From positions 84,328-142,533 of the forward strand of contig LJUP01000001.1 of NCBI GenBank assembly GCA_001303955.1: a stretch of 58,206 nucleotides of DNA, in the 5' to 3' direction. This stretch comes from Bacteroides sp. SM23_62 (GTDB taxonomy: Bacteria; Bacteroidota; Bacteroidia; Bacteroidales; SM23-62). The stretch's first letter is position 1; every line of letters starts with the position of its first letter. A program made the translations under genes and the position numbers. A model generated the notes under the pieces. The model worked only from the letters and a program-made list of their open reading frames with translations. It did not search any database and was not told the DNA's origin. Positions 30,426-39,096 of this stretch are shown in pieces.

Positions 30426-30842
30426 TCATTCATGATTCAGTTCAAGCACCTTGCCGTATATTGTATTAAACAAGAACACACGGTTAAATCCTGTCTTAAA
30501 ATTCCAGACTATTAATTTGTTGTTTACGTTGATCCTGTTCCACGAATGGAGATCATTTACAGATATTATAAGCCAGTATTCATCGAGTTTTTTCTTCCGG
30601 TAAAGGCTCAATTTCTCATTTTTTGCCTTAAGGCAGGCTGTAATATTTTCATATGATAATAAATCGGTGTCTGAAAAATACGGATGAAGGCTGGTAATCT
30701 CGATGCCGATCTTTTGTCTGGGTGTTATACCGAGTATAAAATCAGGTGATTCGGATGGTTTCAGTAAACCTTTAGGAAAATCAGGATAATGTTCCTGGAA
30801 AAGGTTAACAATGAAAAATTCCATCTGTTTTTTATAATCCAC
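30426..30842 (-). CDS. Hypothetical protein, possible PD-(D/E)XK-like fold
   Basis: 138 aa; ESPDFILGITPRQKIGIEITSLHPYF and later YWLIISVNDL. Confidence 0.6.
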   Translation of the reverse strand: MDYKKQMEFFIVNLFQEHYPDFPKGLLKPSESPDFILGITPRQKIGIEITSLHPYFSDTDLLSYENITACLKAKNEKLSLYRKKKLDEYWLIISVNDLHSWNRINVNNKLIVWNFKTGFNRVFLFNTIYGKVLELNHE

Positions 30843-30866
30843 CTCAAAGATTATTTTAGCAATGCA

Positions 30867-31736
30867 TCAGCCCCTTACACTGGCTGCAGGGATCCTTTCA
30901 AGCAGATCTGTCAGCTGATCTGCCTGCTCGATCCCAATGGTGAAACTGTCAACACAGGAGTGACCCAGTGCAAACTGCAGGCAATCATCCTGCTTATTGG
31001 TAAGATCACCGCCTCCAAATACTTTCATCTGTATCACTCCCTTGCCTTTTTCATGGTAATTTTCAAGCACTTGTCGGATCACAGGTATACTGCCATCCAT
31101 CCTGGCTTCACCCGGATTAAAACGGGACAACATCACCTGTACCCAGGGTTCATCTATGGCGGTTTTCATTGCTTCAAGCGAATGTGAGGAAACACCATGT
31201 GCTCTGATAATACCTTCTTCTCTGGCCTGGGACAAAACTTCCATAACGCCTTTCTTCCGTATATTCCAATCCACTGCCCTTTGAAAATGCAGCAAGATAA
31301 TGTCAATATAATCTGTTCCGAGTTCTTTCCTGAAACGGCTCAGGTCCTCCTTCATTTCATCCGCCGTGCTGGCAATAGTCTTGGTAAGGATAACCACTTT
31401 TTCACGGGGTATTTTTTTCAGTGCTTCTCGAATATGGGGATGAGAACCATACTGGTCAGCGGATTCAAAGAATGTTATACCGTTGTCATAACCATTGCGG
31501 AGCAGGTCCGAAAGACCCCTGATACCAAGGTTTCGTGTCTGGTTGGAACGGCCATTCCAGCCCGAAGTTCCGGTACCCATGGCCATCCGGGAGACCTCAA
31601 TACTGGTATTGCCAAGTATCACCCTGTCATGGGCAAATTTCTTTCTGTCGCCAGCATAAAGGTGATGGGGAAATTTATTTAACCCCATCGCCCCAACACC
31701 CATTACCGCTGATTTGATAAAGTGTCTGCGTTTCAT
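30867..31736 (-). CDS. Aldo/keto reductase, probable exported (Tat-like) signal
   Basis: 289 aa; MKRRHFIKSAVMGVGAMGLN leader; GITFFESADQYGSHPHIREALK; YIDIILLHFQ. Confidence 0.88.
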   Translation of the reverse strand: MKRRHFIKSAVMGVGAMGLNKFPHHLYAGDRKKFAHDRVILGNTSIEVSRMAMGTGTSGWNGRSNQTRNLGIRGLSDLLRNGYDNGITFFESADQYGSHPHIREALKKIPREKVVILTKTIASTADEMKEDLSRFRKELGTDYIDIILLHFQRAVDWNIRKKGVMEVLSQAREEGIIRAHGVSSHSLEAMKTAIDEPWVQVMLSRFNPGEARMDGSIPVIRQVLENYHEKGKGVIQMKVFGGGDLTNKQDDCLQFALGHSCVDSFTIGIEQADQLTDLLERIPAASVRG

Positions 31737-31769
31737 AAAAGACCTAAAGGTATGAAATATTATATAAAA

Positions 31770-32978
31770 CTAGAAAATCCATCTGAAAAAAGGATTAATT
31801 ACTGACCAGACAGGTAATTCCAAATAAACCTGATATCGTCTGCGAAATAATTTATCCAGCGAAGGATGTTGTTTCAACAGGGGAATAAAAAGGCGGTCCC
31901 CCGAAATCTGCCTCAAAATGGCTTCAACCATGGGATCGAAAAACAATAATATCAAAGCATATGTCCCAAAGAAATACAGATTAATCATCCAGATGGTAAT
32001 TTTAATAATCATCCCATAGCTTAACAGGTAGGATACCTTAGGACGGGTTTTGAAGAACCTGAGAAATCCCCATGAAGCAATGCTACCGGTAATAACCCCG
32101 GCCGGAATACTCAGATTTGACAGCGGTTTGCTTTGAATAATGAGCATGCTTAAGACAAGTATGGTGATTTTAATCAGGGAACTGAAAGCATGCAGCATGA
32201 AGGCCTTTTTGCTTCTTGGGATGGCAATGGTTTTCATATTCCTGCTAATACCCGCTGATCTTCCGTATAGTCCCCCATAGGATTTTAACTGGATATTTTT
32301 TATCCGGAATAAAGATATTCTATAAGGATATGCAATGGCCTTCTGACCGGGACAGTAGAAACAATCTTTTTCCAGTTTCTTCCCTGACTCACTGATGAAT
32401 TTTCTGATATCACTGAAGTGATAATAATAGTCATCGATTTTAAGGTACACTTTCCAGTTATTGACCACAAACAGGATAAGTATGGAAGCCATCAGCCAGA
32501 ACATTACATATCCACTGGGATGTTGGGAAACCTCTTCACTTACCAGTGGCATGACGATTAAGAAAACAATAATGGGAAAAACCATGATCCTGAGGATATA
32601 CCTGAGGGTCAGGATCAGGTCATGCCAGCCGCTTTTCTTGAATGCTTCCTGTTCCCGGATAAATTTTTCATATTTCATCCTGGCATAACGCCGGGCACTT
32701 TCCCTGGCTTCCTCCCGGGCTTTCTCATATTGTGCACGCATAAAACCGGGATCCCTGGTGGCTTCATGATGAAAATAATATTCATGCAGATCCCTGTTGA
32801 TCAATATTTCATAAGCCTCTGTGATCCTGATAAACTGATCATGAGCATCGGATGACTTATTGATATCGGGATGGTATTGCTTGGCGAGTTGCCTGTAGGC
32901 CCGTTTTATATCATCCGGGCCGGCATCTTTTTTCAAACCAAGGATCTTGTGATAATCTTTTTCGGGATCTACAATCAT
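31770..32978 (-). CDS. J-domain protein with C-terminal membrane segments
   Basis: 402 aa; YHKILGLKKDAGPDDIKRAYRQLAKQYHPDINKSS (HPD motif) followed by several hydrophobic segments. Confidence 0.88.
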   Translation of the reverse strand: MIVDPEKDYHKILGLKKDAGPDDIKRAYRQLAKQYHPDINKSSDAHDQFIRITEAYEILINRDLHEYYFHHEATRDPGFMRAQYEKAREEARESARRYARMKYEKFIREQEAFKKSGWHDLILTLRYILRIMVFPIIVFLIVMPLVSEEVSQHPSGYVMFWLMASILILFVVNNWKVYLKIDDYYYHFSDIRKFISESGKKLEKDCFYCPGQKAIAYPYRISLFRIKNIQLKSYGGLYGRSAGISRNMKTIAIPRSKKAFMLHAFSSLIKITILVLSMLIIQSKPLSNLSIPAGVITGSIASWGFLRFFKTRPKVSYLLSYGMIIKITIWMINLYFFGTYALILLFFDPMVEAILRQISGDRLFIPLLKQHPSLDKLFRRRYQVYLELPVWSVINPFFRWIF

Positions 32979-33028
32979 CTCAGAGTGTTGACAAACACGC
33001 TCCTTCAGCTTAATAACGAGTTGAAGTT

Positions 33029-34732
33029 ATGAATAATTCTCAGAGGATAGAAAATAATCGTACTTTTGTAACTTTATTTGGAAAGGCAATGGATGATAAT
33101 GAGTTATTGACTTTTCCGGCCCTGTTTGGAAAGGCACTTGAAAAATACGGTGACCAAAATGCACTTGCGTTCACAGATGAAAGTCCATTAAGCTACAAAG
33201 AAGTAAACGACCGGATTTATGCCCTGATCAGGTTCCTGGAAGACCTGGAGATCAAGAAAGGAGACAGGGTAGCATTGCTGGGCACCAATATGCCCCACTG
33301 GGGTATTGCTTATTTTGCCATTGCCTTTATGGGGGCGGTAGTCGTTCCCCTGTTACCGGATTTCCTGCCCAATGAGATTGGCAATATACTGGATCATGCA
33401 GAAGCCAAAGCCATTCTGGTATCTGAATCCCTGATGCAAAAGATGGAAAATGTGAAGGACAAATCTCTTTTGCACATAATCAGGCTGGAGGATTTTAAGC
33501 TAACCGGGGATCCAATGCCAGGGGCTGTATTCAACCTCGTTAATAAACCGATTAACCACTATGATGTGAAAGAAGATGACCTGGCAGCAATCATTTATAC
33601 ATCGGGGACTACAGGTTCATCCAAGGGAGTCATGCTCACACATAAAAACATAAGTTTTACGGCACTTGCAGGGAGAAAACTGAAGCATGTGGATGAATCA
33701 GATCGTTTCCTTTCCATTCTTCCTCTTTCACATACACTTGAAAACACCGTTGGTTTCCTGATCCCCATTTTCAATGGCGCATGTGTTTATTACCTGAAAA
33801 AAACACCTTCTCCTTCTGTACTGATTCCCGCATTACAAAAAGTAAAACCAACCATAATGCTTTCGGTTCCTATGGTGATCGAAAAAATATATTACAATAG
33901 AGTGTATCCTGCATTAAACGGGAAATGGTATATAAAAATATTAATGGCCGTCCCGCCAATCAGGAAAAAATTGCATCAGGTTGCGGGAAAAAAACTGTTG
34001 CATACTTTTGGCGGTGAACTGCAGTTTTTCGGTATTGGTGGTGCAAAACTCAACGGGAAAGTTGAGCAATTTCTTGCGGAAGCCGGTTTTCCTTATGCCA
34101 TTGGTTATGGATTGACCGAAACGGCGCCTCTACTGGCCGGGGCTGTGGTCGGGGAAACCAGGCTGGGATCTACCGGTAAGGCTATTGAAGGGGTCGAATT
34201 GAAAATAAACGATCCGGATCCTGCAACAGGTGAAGGGGAAATATGGGCCAGAGGCCCGAATGTCATGAAGGGATATTACAAAGAACCGGCTCTTACGGGA
34301 CAGGTTTTAACCCACGATGGGTGGTTTAAGACCGGTGATCTGGGGGTGTTTGACGGGGATCAGAAATTATATATCAAAGGACGCATGAAAAACATCATTG
34401 TTGGATCGAGTGGTGAAAATATTTACCCGGAGGAAATTGAATCTGTGATCAATGATTTCCGGCATGTCATTGAATCCATCGTCATACAGAAAAAAGGAAA
34501 ACTGGTGGCCCTGGTCCACCTTAACAGAGAAGAAATTGAGGAGGCCTATCATCATTTGCGTGAGGAAGTTTCACAGTTCGTAGATAGAAAGACAGAAGAA
34601 ATACTGCGTGAACTGAAGATATATGTAAACACAAGGGTTAACAAATTTTCCCGGCTCCACAGCATTGTGTTGCAGCAAGACCCATTTCAGAAAACAGCCA
34701 CAAAAAAAATAAAGAGGTTCCTGTATATCTGA
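33029..34732 (+). CDS. AMP-binding long-chain acyl-CoA synthetase family protein
   Basis: 567 aa; AAIIYTSGTTGSSKGVMLTHKN, IGYGLTETAPLLAG, GWFKTGDLG. Confidence 0.92.
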   Translation: MNNSQRIENNRTFVTLFGKAMDDNELLTFPALFGKALEKYGDQNALAFTDESPLSYKEVNDRIYALIRFLEDLEIKKGDRVALLGTNMPHWGIAYFAIAFMGAVVVPLLPDFLPNEIGNILDHAEAKAILVSESLMQKMENVKDKSLLHIIRLEDFKLTGDPMPGAVFNLVNKPINHYDVKEDDLAAIIYTSGTTGSSKGVMLTHKNISFTALAGRKLKHVDESDRFLSILPLSHTLENTVGFLIPIFNGACVYYLKKTPSPSVLIPALQKVKPTIMLSVPMVIEKIYYNRVYPALNGKWYIKILMAVPPIRKKLHQVAGKKLLHTFGGELQFFGIGGAKLNGKVEQFLAEAGFPYAIGYGLTETAPLLAGAVVGETRLGSTGKAIEGVELKINDPDPATGEGEIWARGPNVMKGYYKEPALTGQVLTHDGWFKTGDLGVFDGDQKLYIKGRMKNIIVGSSGENIYPEEIESVINDFRHVIESIVIQKKGKLVALVHLNREEIEEAYHHLREEVSQFVDRKTEEILRELKIYVNTRVNKFSRLHSIVLQQDPFQKTATKKIKRFLYI

Positions 34733-34749
34733 TAAATTCAACAAACAGC

Positions 34750-35813
34750 TTGCAGTTTGGTGGCATCATACTTGGTTTCTTAACCTCGCTGGCAATCAGC
34801 TTACTGGCCATTCCCAGCATTGTAACCGTAGCACGCAACAAGAAATTGTATGACAAACCCCAGGGACGAAAATCCAGAAGGAGAGAAATACCGATACTCG
34901 GGGGACTCGCCATTTTTGCCGGAACCATCATTTCACTGGCCCTGTTCTCCGATGTCTATCAATTTCCGGAATTACCTTATATTATCGCTGGTTCTGTGAT
35001 TCTCTTTTTCATTGGCATCAAGGATGATATACTGATCATCGCCCCGTGGTGGAAATTATCCGGACAGGTCCTGGCAGCCATGATCGTCTCCATTATGGCC
35101 GGATTGCAGATCAAATCCCCTAACATGCTTCCGGGGATAAATGAACCCGGCCATGCAATGGCCATCCTGATAACTGTTCTGGTGATTGTATTTATGATTA
35201 ACAGTTTTAATCTGATCGATGGAATTGATGGACTGGCCTCCGGGATCGGGATATGCTCTTCACTCTTGCTGGGATGGATCTTCATACAATCCGGCCTTGT
35301 GTATTATGCCTTACTATCGTTTATTTTCTGCGGGAGCCTGCTGGGATTTTTTATTACAATGTGTTCAGCAGGAAGAATAAGATCTTAATGGGAGACACCG
35401 GCTCCATGCTGGTTGGATTCATTACCTCCATCCTGGTCATCAGGTTTACATGTATGGATGATCCTTCACTGGCAGGGGTACAAATAAACTCCCCGCGATT
35501 ACTGAGCCTGGCCATATTCATTATTCCCCTGGCAGATATGATCAGGGTTATACTGACCAGGATCTGGCTCGGGAGATCTCCCTTAAAGCCTGACAGGCTA
35601 CATATACATTACAGGCTGATCGACCTGGGATTAAACCATTTACAGGTAACAATCCTATTATTGTTGATCAATGCAGTAATGGTATCAGGGGTGGTGGTAA
35701 TGCAAAATCTTGGGGAATCTGTCCTGACCATACTCATCATTTCTTCCATGATCATCATGTATATGATACAATGGTGGTTAACAAAACGAAAGAAGGGAAA
35801 AATACCTTCCTAA
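34750..35813 (+). pseudogene. MraY/WecA-like undecaprenyl-phosphate glycosyl-1-phosphate transferase, interrupted by a frameshift
   Basis: ORF1 34750..35388 carries LYDKPQGRKSRRREIPILGGLAIF and NSFNLIDGIDGLASG; ORF2 (in frame 0, ending 35813) continues with FYYNVFSRKNKILMGDTGSMLVGF and PLKPDRLHIHYRLIDLG. Switch at the T6 run 35347-35352; one extra T would give FFYYNVFSRKNKILMGDTGSM. Confidence 0.85.
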
Positions 35814-36850
35814 ACCTTCCCGGTTCTGACATGGTTCAGGAAATGATTGGCCGTATCCTGGACAGATTGTTTTACGGGTATGAAATCAATTCCGACGGCC
35901 TGCCTGATCTTTTCGTTTGAGAACAATACCTTTCTCTTGCTTGATTTGACCGTATCACGGGTAATGCTCCTTGGTTTGCCATTGAACTTTGAGATAAGCC
36001 AGCTCATTCTCCATGCGAGAGCAATTAAAAAGGGAGTTGCACGGATTCTGGGCGGAGGTCTATCCAGTGCTGAGGCTATCATTTCAAGTACCTGCCGGTA
36101 AGAAAGATTTTCAGCTGACAGGGTATACCTTTCTGAAGAAAAATGCCCGTCCATCAGGTAAATCATGGCATGCACCACATCACGGATATCCACATAACCT
36201 GTTACCCCTTCTGTATAGAATTTCATGCCTTTCCATACTGCAGAAAATAGATATGAGGAACTTCTTTTCCAGTCCCCCGGACCTATGATTATGGAAGGAT
36301 TGACAATAACAGCCTGCAAGCCTTCGGCAATACCACGCCAAATTTCCATTTCAGACTGGTATTTACTGACCGAGTATGCAGATCGGTTCTTTGAATGAGG
36401 CCACATCATATCCTCGGTGATCTGCATTCCCGGAGGGGCATTTCCCAGGGCCGCTGTTGAGCTGACATAGCATAGTTTCTTCACTTTTTTCTCCAGACAG
36501 GCATTTACCAAATTGGCTGTCCCGCCTACATTGCTCCGGATCAAGGCATGACGGTCCCTGGGATCAAATGAAACAAAGGCAGCCGTATGGTACACCTGAT
36601 CCACCCCGTCCAGTGCCTGAAGTAACGTTTCAAAATCTGTAATATCCGCCTCAATCCATTCTATTTTATCATAGTAAGGCAATGGATCATCGACATACAG
36701 TGCGAATGTATCAAGAACGGCCTGGAGATTTGATGATGCCCGGTGTATCGCCCTGATTTTGTGATGCTTCTTTGCCAGTTCCAGCAGTAAATGTGTTCCT
36801 ACCAGTCCCGTACTGCCTGTAACCAGAATCATGCTGTAAATATAAAACAA
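35810..36850 (-). CDS. NAD-dependent epimerase/dehydratase family protein
   Basis: 346 aa; MILVTGSTGLVGTHLLLELAKK, VYHTAAFVSFDPRD, SAYSVSKYQSEMEIWRG. Confidence 0.92.
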   Translation of the reverse strand: MFYIYSMILVTGSTGLVGTHLLLELAKKHHKIRAIHRASSNLQAVLDTFALYVDDPLPYYDKIEWIEADITDFETLLQALDGVDQVYHTAAFVSFDPRDRHALIRSNVGGTANLVNACLEKKVKKLCYVSSTAALGNAPPGMQITEDMMWPHSKNRSAYSVSKYQSEMEIWRGIAEGLQAVIVNPSIIIGPGDWKRSSSYLFSAVWKGMKFYTEGVTGYVDIRDVVHAMIYLMDGHFSSERYTLSAENLSYRQVLEMIASALDRPPPRIRATPFLIALAWRMSWLISKFNGKPRSITRDTVKSSKRKVLFSNEKIRQAVGIDFIPVKQSVQDTANHFLNHVRTGKV

Positions 36851-36908
36851 GTAGCTGATTTTTTATCAATTTGTGTATAAAGGGAAAGAAACGTTTAAAA
36901 CGTAAAAT

Positions 36909-37247
36909 ATGCGACCGGAAAATCTCTATGCAATATCACTGGATTCAGCCAGTGCACTGGATACATCCATGTGGCGGACGTATGATGATTTCTCAACACT
37001 ATTAAAGATCAGGGCAGAAATGAACAGGTTCTTAATGAACCTGAATTACAGCCATGGGTCATTATCAAGGGGACAGCAAATCCATTACCTGTTTTTGGCC
37101 CTGGTACATCTCGACAATGTTGAGAAAGAAATTCATGTTTCAGACGTGAATGAAGAAATCTTAAGACTGGAAAGAATTTTTGATAAGATCCGGGCCCTTG
37201 AAAAGCTGATCATGGAATACATCGGACAATTAACATCAGAGGATTGA
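36909..37247 (+). CDS. Hypothetical protein
   Basis: 112 aa, predominantly helical-looking; no family recognised. Confidence 0.55.
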   Translation: MRPENLYAISLDSASALDTSMWRTYDDFSTLLKIRAEMNRFLMNLNYSHGSLSRGQQIHYLFLALVHLDNVEKEIHVSDVNEEILRLERIFDKIRALEKLIMEYIGQLTSED

Positions 37248-37291
37248 ATATTTCTCCGGATTTTTTTAGCCATGCGCAGGGGGAACAGTAT

Positions 37292-38329
37292 TCAGGATTT
37301 TTTCAGGGTAAAAGAAAAAGAAGAACCCCTACCGGGTTCACTCCTCACGGTGATGGTCTGGTTATGCGCCTCTATGATATGTTTTACAATGGAAAGGCCA
37401 AGCCCGGTACCACCACGGTCCCTGGACCGGCTTTTGTCGGTCCGGTAAAACCGCTCAAAAATCCGGGGGATTTCATCCTCTTCAAGGCCTATGCCATTAT
37501 CCGTGACATCGACCAGGATGTTCTCTCCCATTTCCGCGAAACTGATGATTGTTTTACCCCCTTTATTACCATAGAAAATAGAATTTACAATCAGGTTATT
37601 CAACACTTCCGTAATTCTTTTCTTATCACCTCTTACCATGATGGGTTTATCGTAATTGCGGTCAAAGGTCAGGTCAATATTGAATTTATCACTAATGGTG
37701 TCCTGCAACCGATATACTGCTTTTACCAGCTGAACGATATCAAAATCATCCCATTCCAGAGTAAGCTCCCCGGTTTCCAGCTTGGTAATGGATTCCAGGT
37801 CCTCGATGATGGATACCATCCTGTTGATGCTTTTCTCCGTACGCTCCAGGTACTCCCGGTTTATTTCCGGATCTTCAAGTCCACCATCAAGCAAGGTAAG
37901 AATATAACCCTGAATATTAAAAATGGGGGTTTTCAATTCATGTGATACATTCCCAAGGAATTCTTTCCTGTATTTTTCCAATCTCCTTAGTTTTTTAATC
38001 TCCTTGGCACGGTTCTTTGCATAATTAATTACCATCCTGTTCACCTCCTGGATCACATCTTTACCTTCCAGTTTTTTCTTCAGCTCGTCTTTGGTAATCG
38101 GTATGTTTTCAATTGTTTTGTAGATGGGATTAATCTTTTCGAAAATAAAATTATCGACCGCATAATAGACTAAAAAATAGGTAATTATAAATGCCAATAC
38201 GATAGACACGATGATCACGATCAGCGGATGCACTATATCCAGGAACAGGGACATAATCACAAGGGAGGTACAGACTAATGAAATGATCAATGAAATCAAT
38301 AAAGCCAGTTGTCTGGGGGTGGTTTTCAT
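37292..38329 (-). CDS. Sensor histidine kinase (PhoR-like architecture)
   Basis: 345 aa; two TM, HAMP-like linker, H box GNVSHELKTPIFNIQGY, N/G boxes NNLIVNSIFYGNKGG, VDVTDNGIGLEEDEIPRIFERFYRTDKSRSRDRGGTGLGLSIVKHIIEAH. Confidence 0.94.
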   Translation of the reverse strand: MKTTPRQLALLISLIISLVCTSLVIMSLFLDIVHPLIVIIVSIVLAFIITYFLVYYAVDNFIFEKINPIYKTIENIPITKDELKKKLEGKDVIQEVNRMVINYAKNRAKEIKKLRRLEKYRKEFLGNVSHELKTPIFNIQGYILTLLDGGLEDPEINREYLERTEKSINRMVSIIEDLESITKLETGELTLEWDDFDIVQLVKAVYRLQDTISDKFNIDLTFDRNYDKPIMVRGDKKRITEVLNNLIVNSIFYGNKGGKTIISFAEMGENILVDVTDNGIGLEEDEIPRIFERFYRTDKSRSRDRGGTGLGLSIVKHIIEAHNQTITVRSEPGRGSSFSFTLKKS

Positions 38330-38333
38330 AATC

Positions 38334-38933
38334 CTACAATTTTCCCATTTGTTTTAATATTCTTGCAATATACTTACCGATGATATCAAATTCAATATTG
38401 ACAATGGTCCCCGGTCTGATCTCGTGAAAATTGGTGACTTCGTAGGTATATGGGATTATGGCCACATCGAAGGATTTTTCCCTGGAATTTACCACGGTAA
38501 GGCTAACCCCGTTGATGGATACAGATCCTTTTTCAACCGTAATGTGTTCCTCCGTGCGGGGCTCGTATTCAAAACTGTAATACCAGCTTCCTTCCGCTTC
38601 TGATACTTTCGTACAGACAGCTGTCATATCTACATGCCCCTGTACCATATGTCCGTCAAGCCGGCCATCGGCCCTGACGCTGCGCTCCACATTTACCTTG
38701 CTACCCACCTTCCATTGTCCCAGGTTTGTTTTCAGGAGTGTTTCATGGATGGCAGTAACGGTGTAATCCTTCTCTGTTTTTTTCACTACCGTCAGACATA
38801 CCCCGTCATGGGAGATGCTCTGGTCAATGTCCAGTTCATTGACAAATGAACAGGTAAGGCTGATGTGAAGATTTTCCTGCTCCTTTTCAAGCCTGGTAAC
38901 GATGGCTGTTTCTTCTACGATTCCTGAAAACAT
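38334..38933 (-). CDS. ribE: Riboflavin synthase (alpha chain)
   Basis: 199 aa; MFSGIVEETAIV start, two lumazine-binding repeats (SISHDGVCLTVV; GSVSINGVSLTVV), LDGHMVQGHVD. Confidence 0.96.
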   Translation of the reverse strand: MFSGIVEETAIVTRLEKEQENLHISLTCSFVNELDIDQSISHDGVCLTVVKKTEKDYTVTAIHETLLKTNLGQWKVGSKVNVERSVRADGRLDGHMVQGHVDMTAVCTKVSEAEGSWYYSFEYEPRTEEHITVEKGSVSINGVSLTVVNSREKSFDVAIIPYTYEVTNFHEIRPGTIVNIEFDIIGKYIARILKQMGKL

Positions 38934-39096
38934 AAACCGATGATTTAAATTTTCACTAATTTAATATTTAATTAAAACATTTTACCCAGATATACTGCCA
39001 TTCCTGACAGTTTTACCCCAGTCCTTGATACATCTAGTTCTCCGAAATAATTCTTATCTTTGTCGCTTTCTGAAAAAAGGGTTTTGTTAGGATAAG

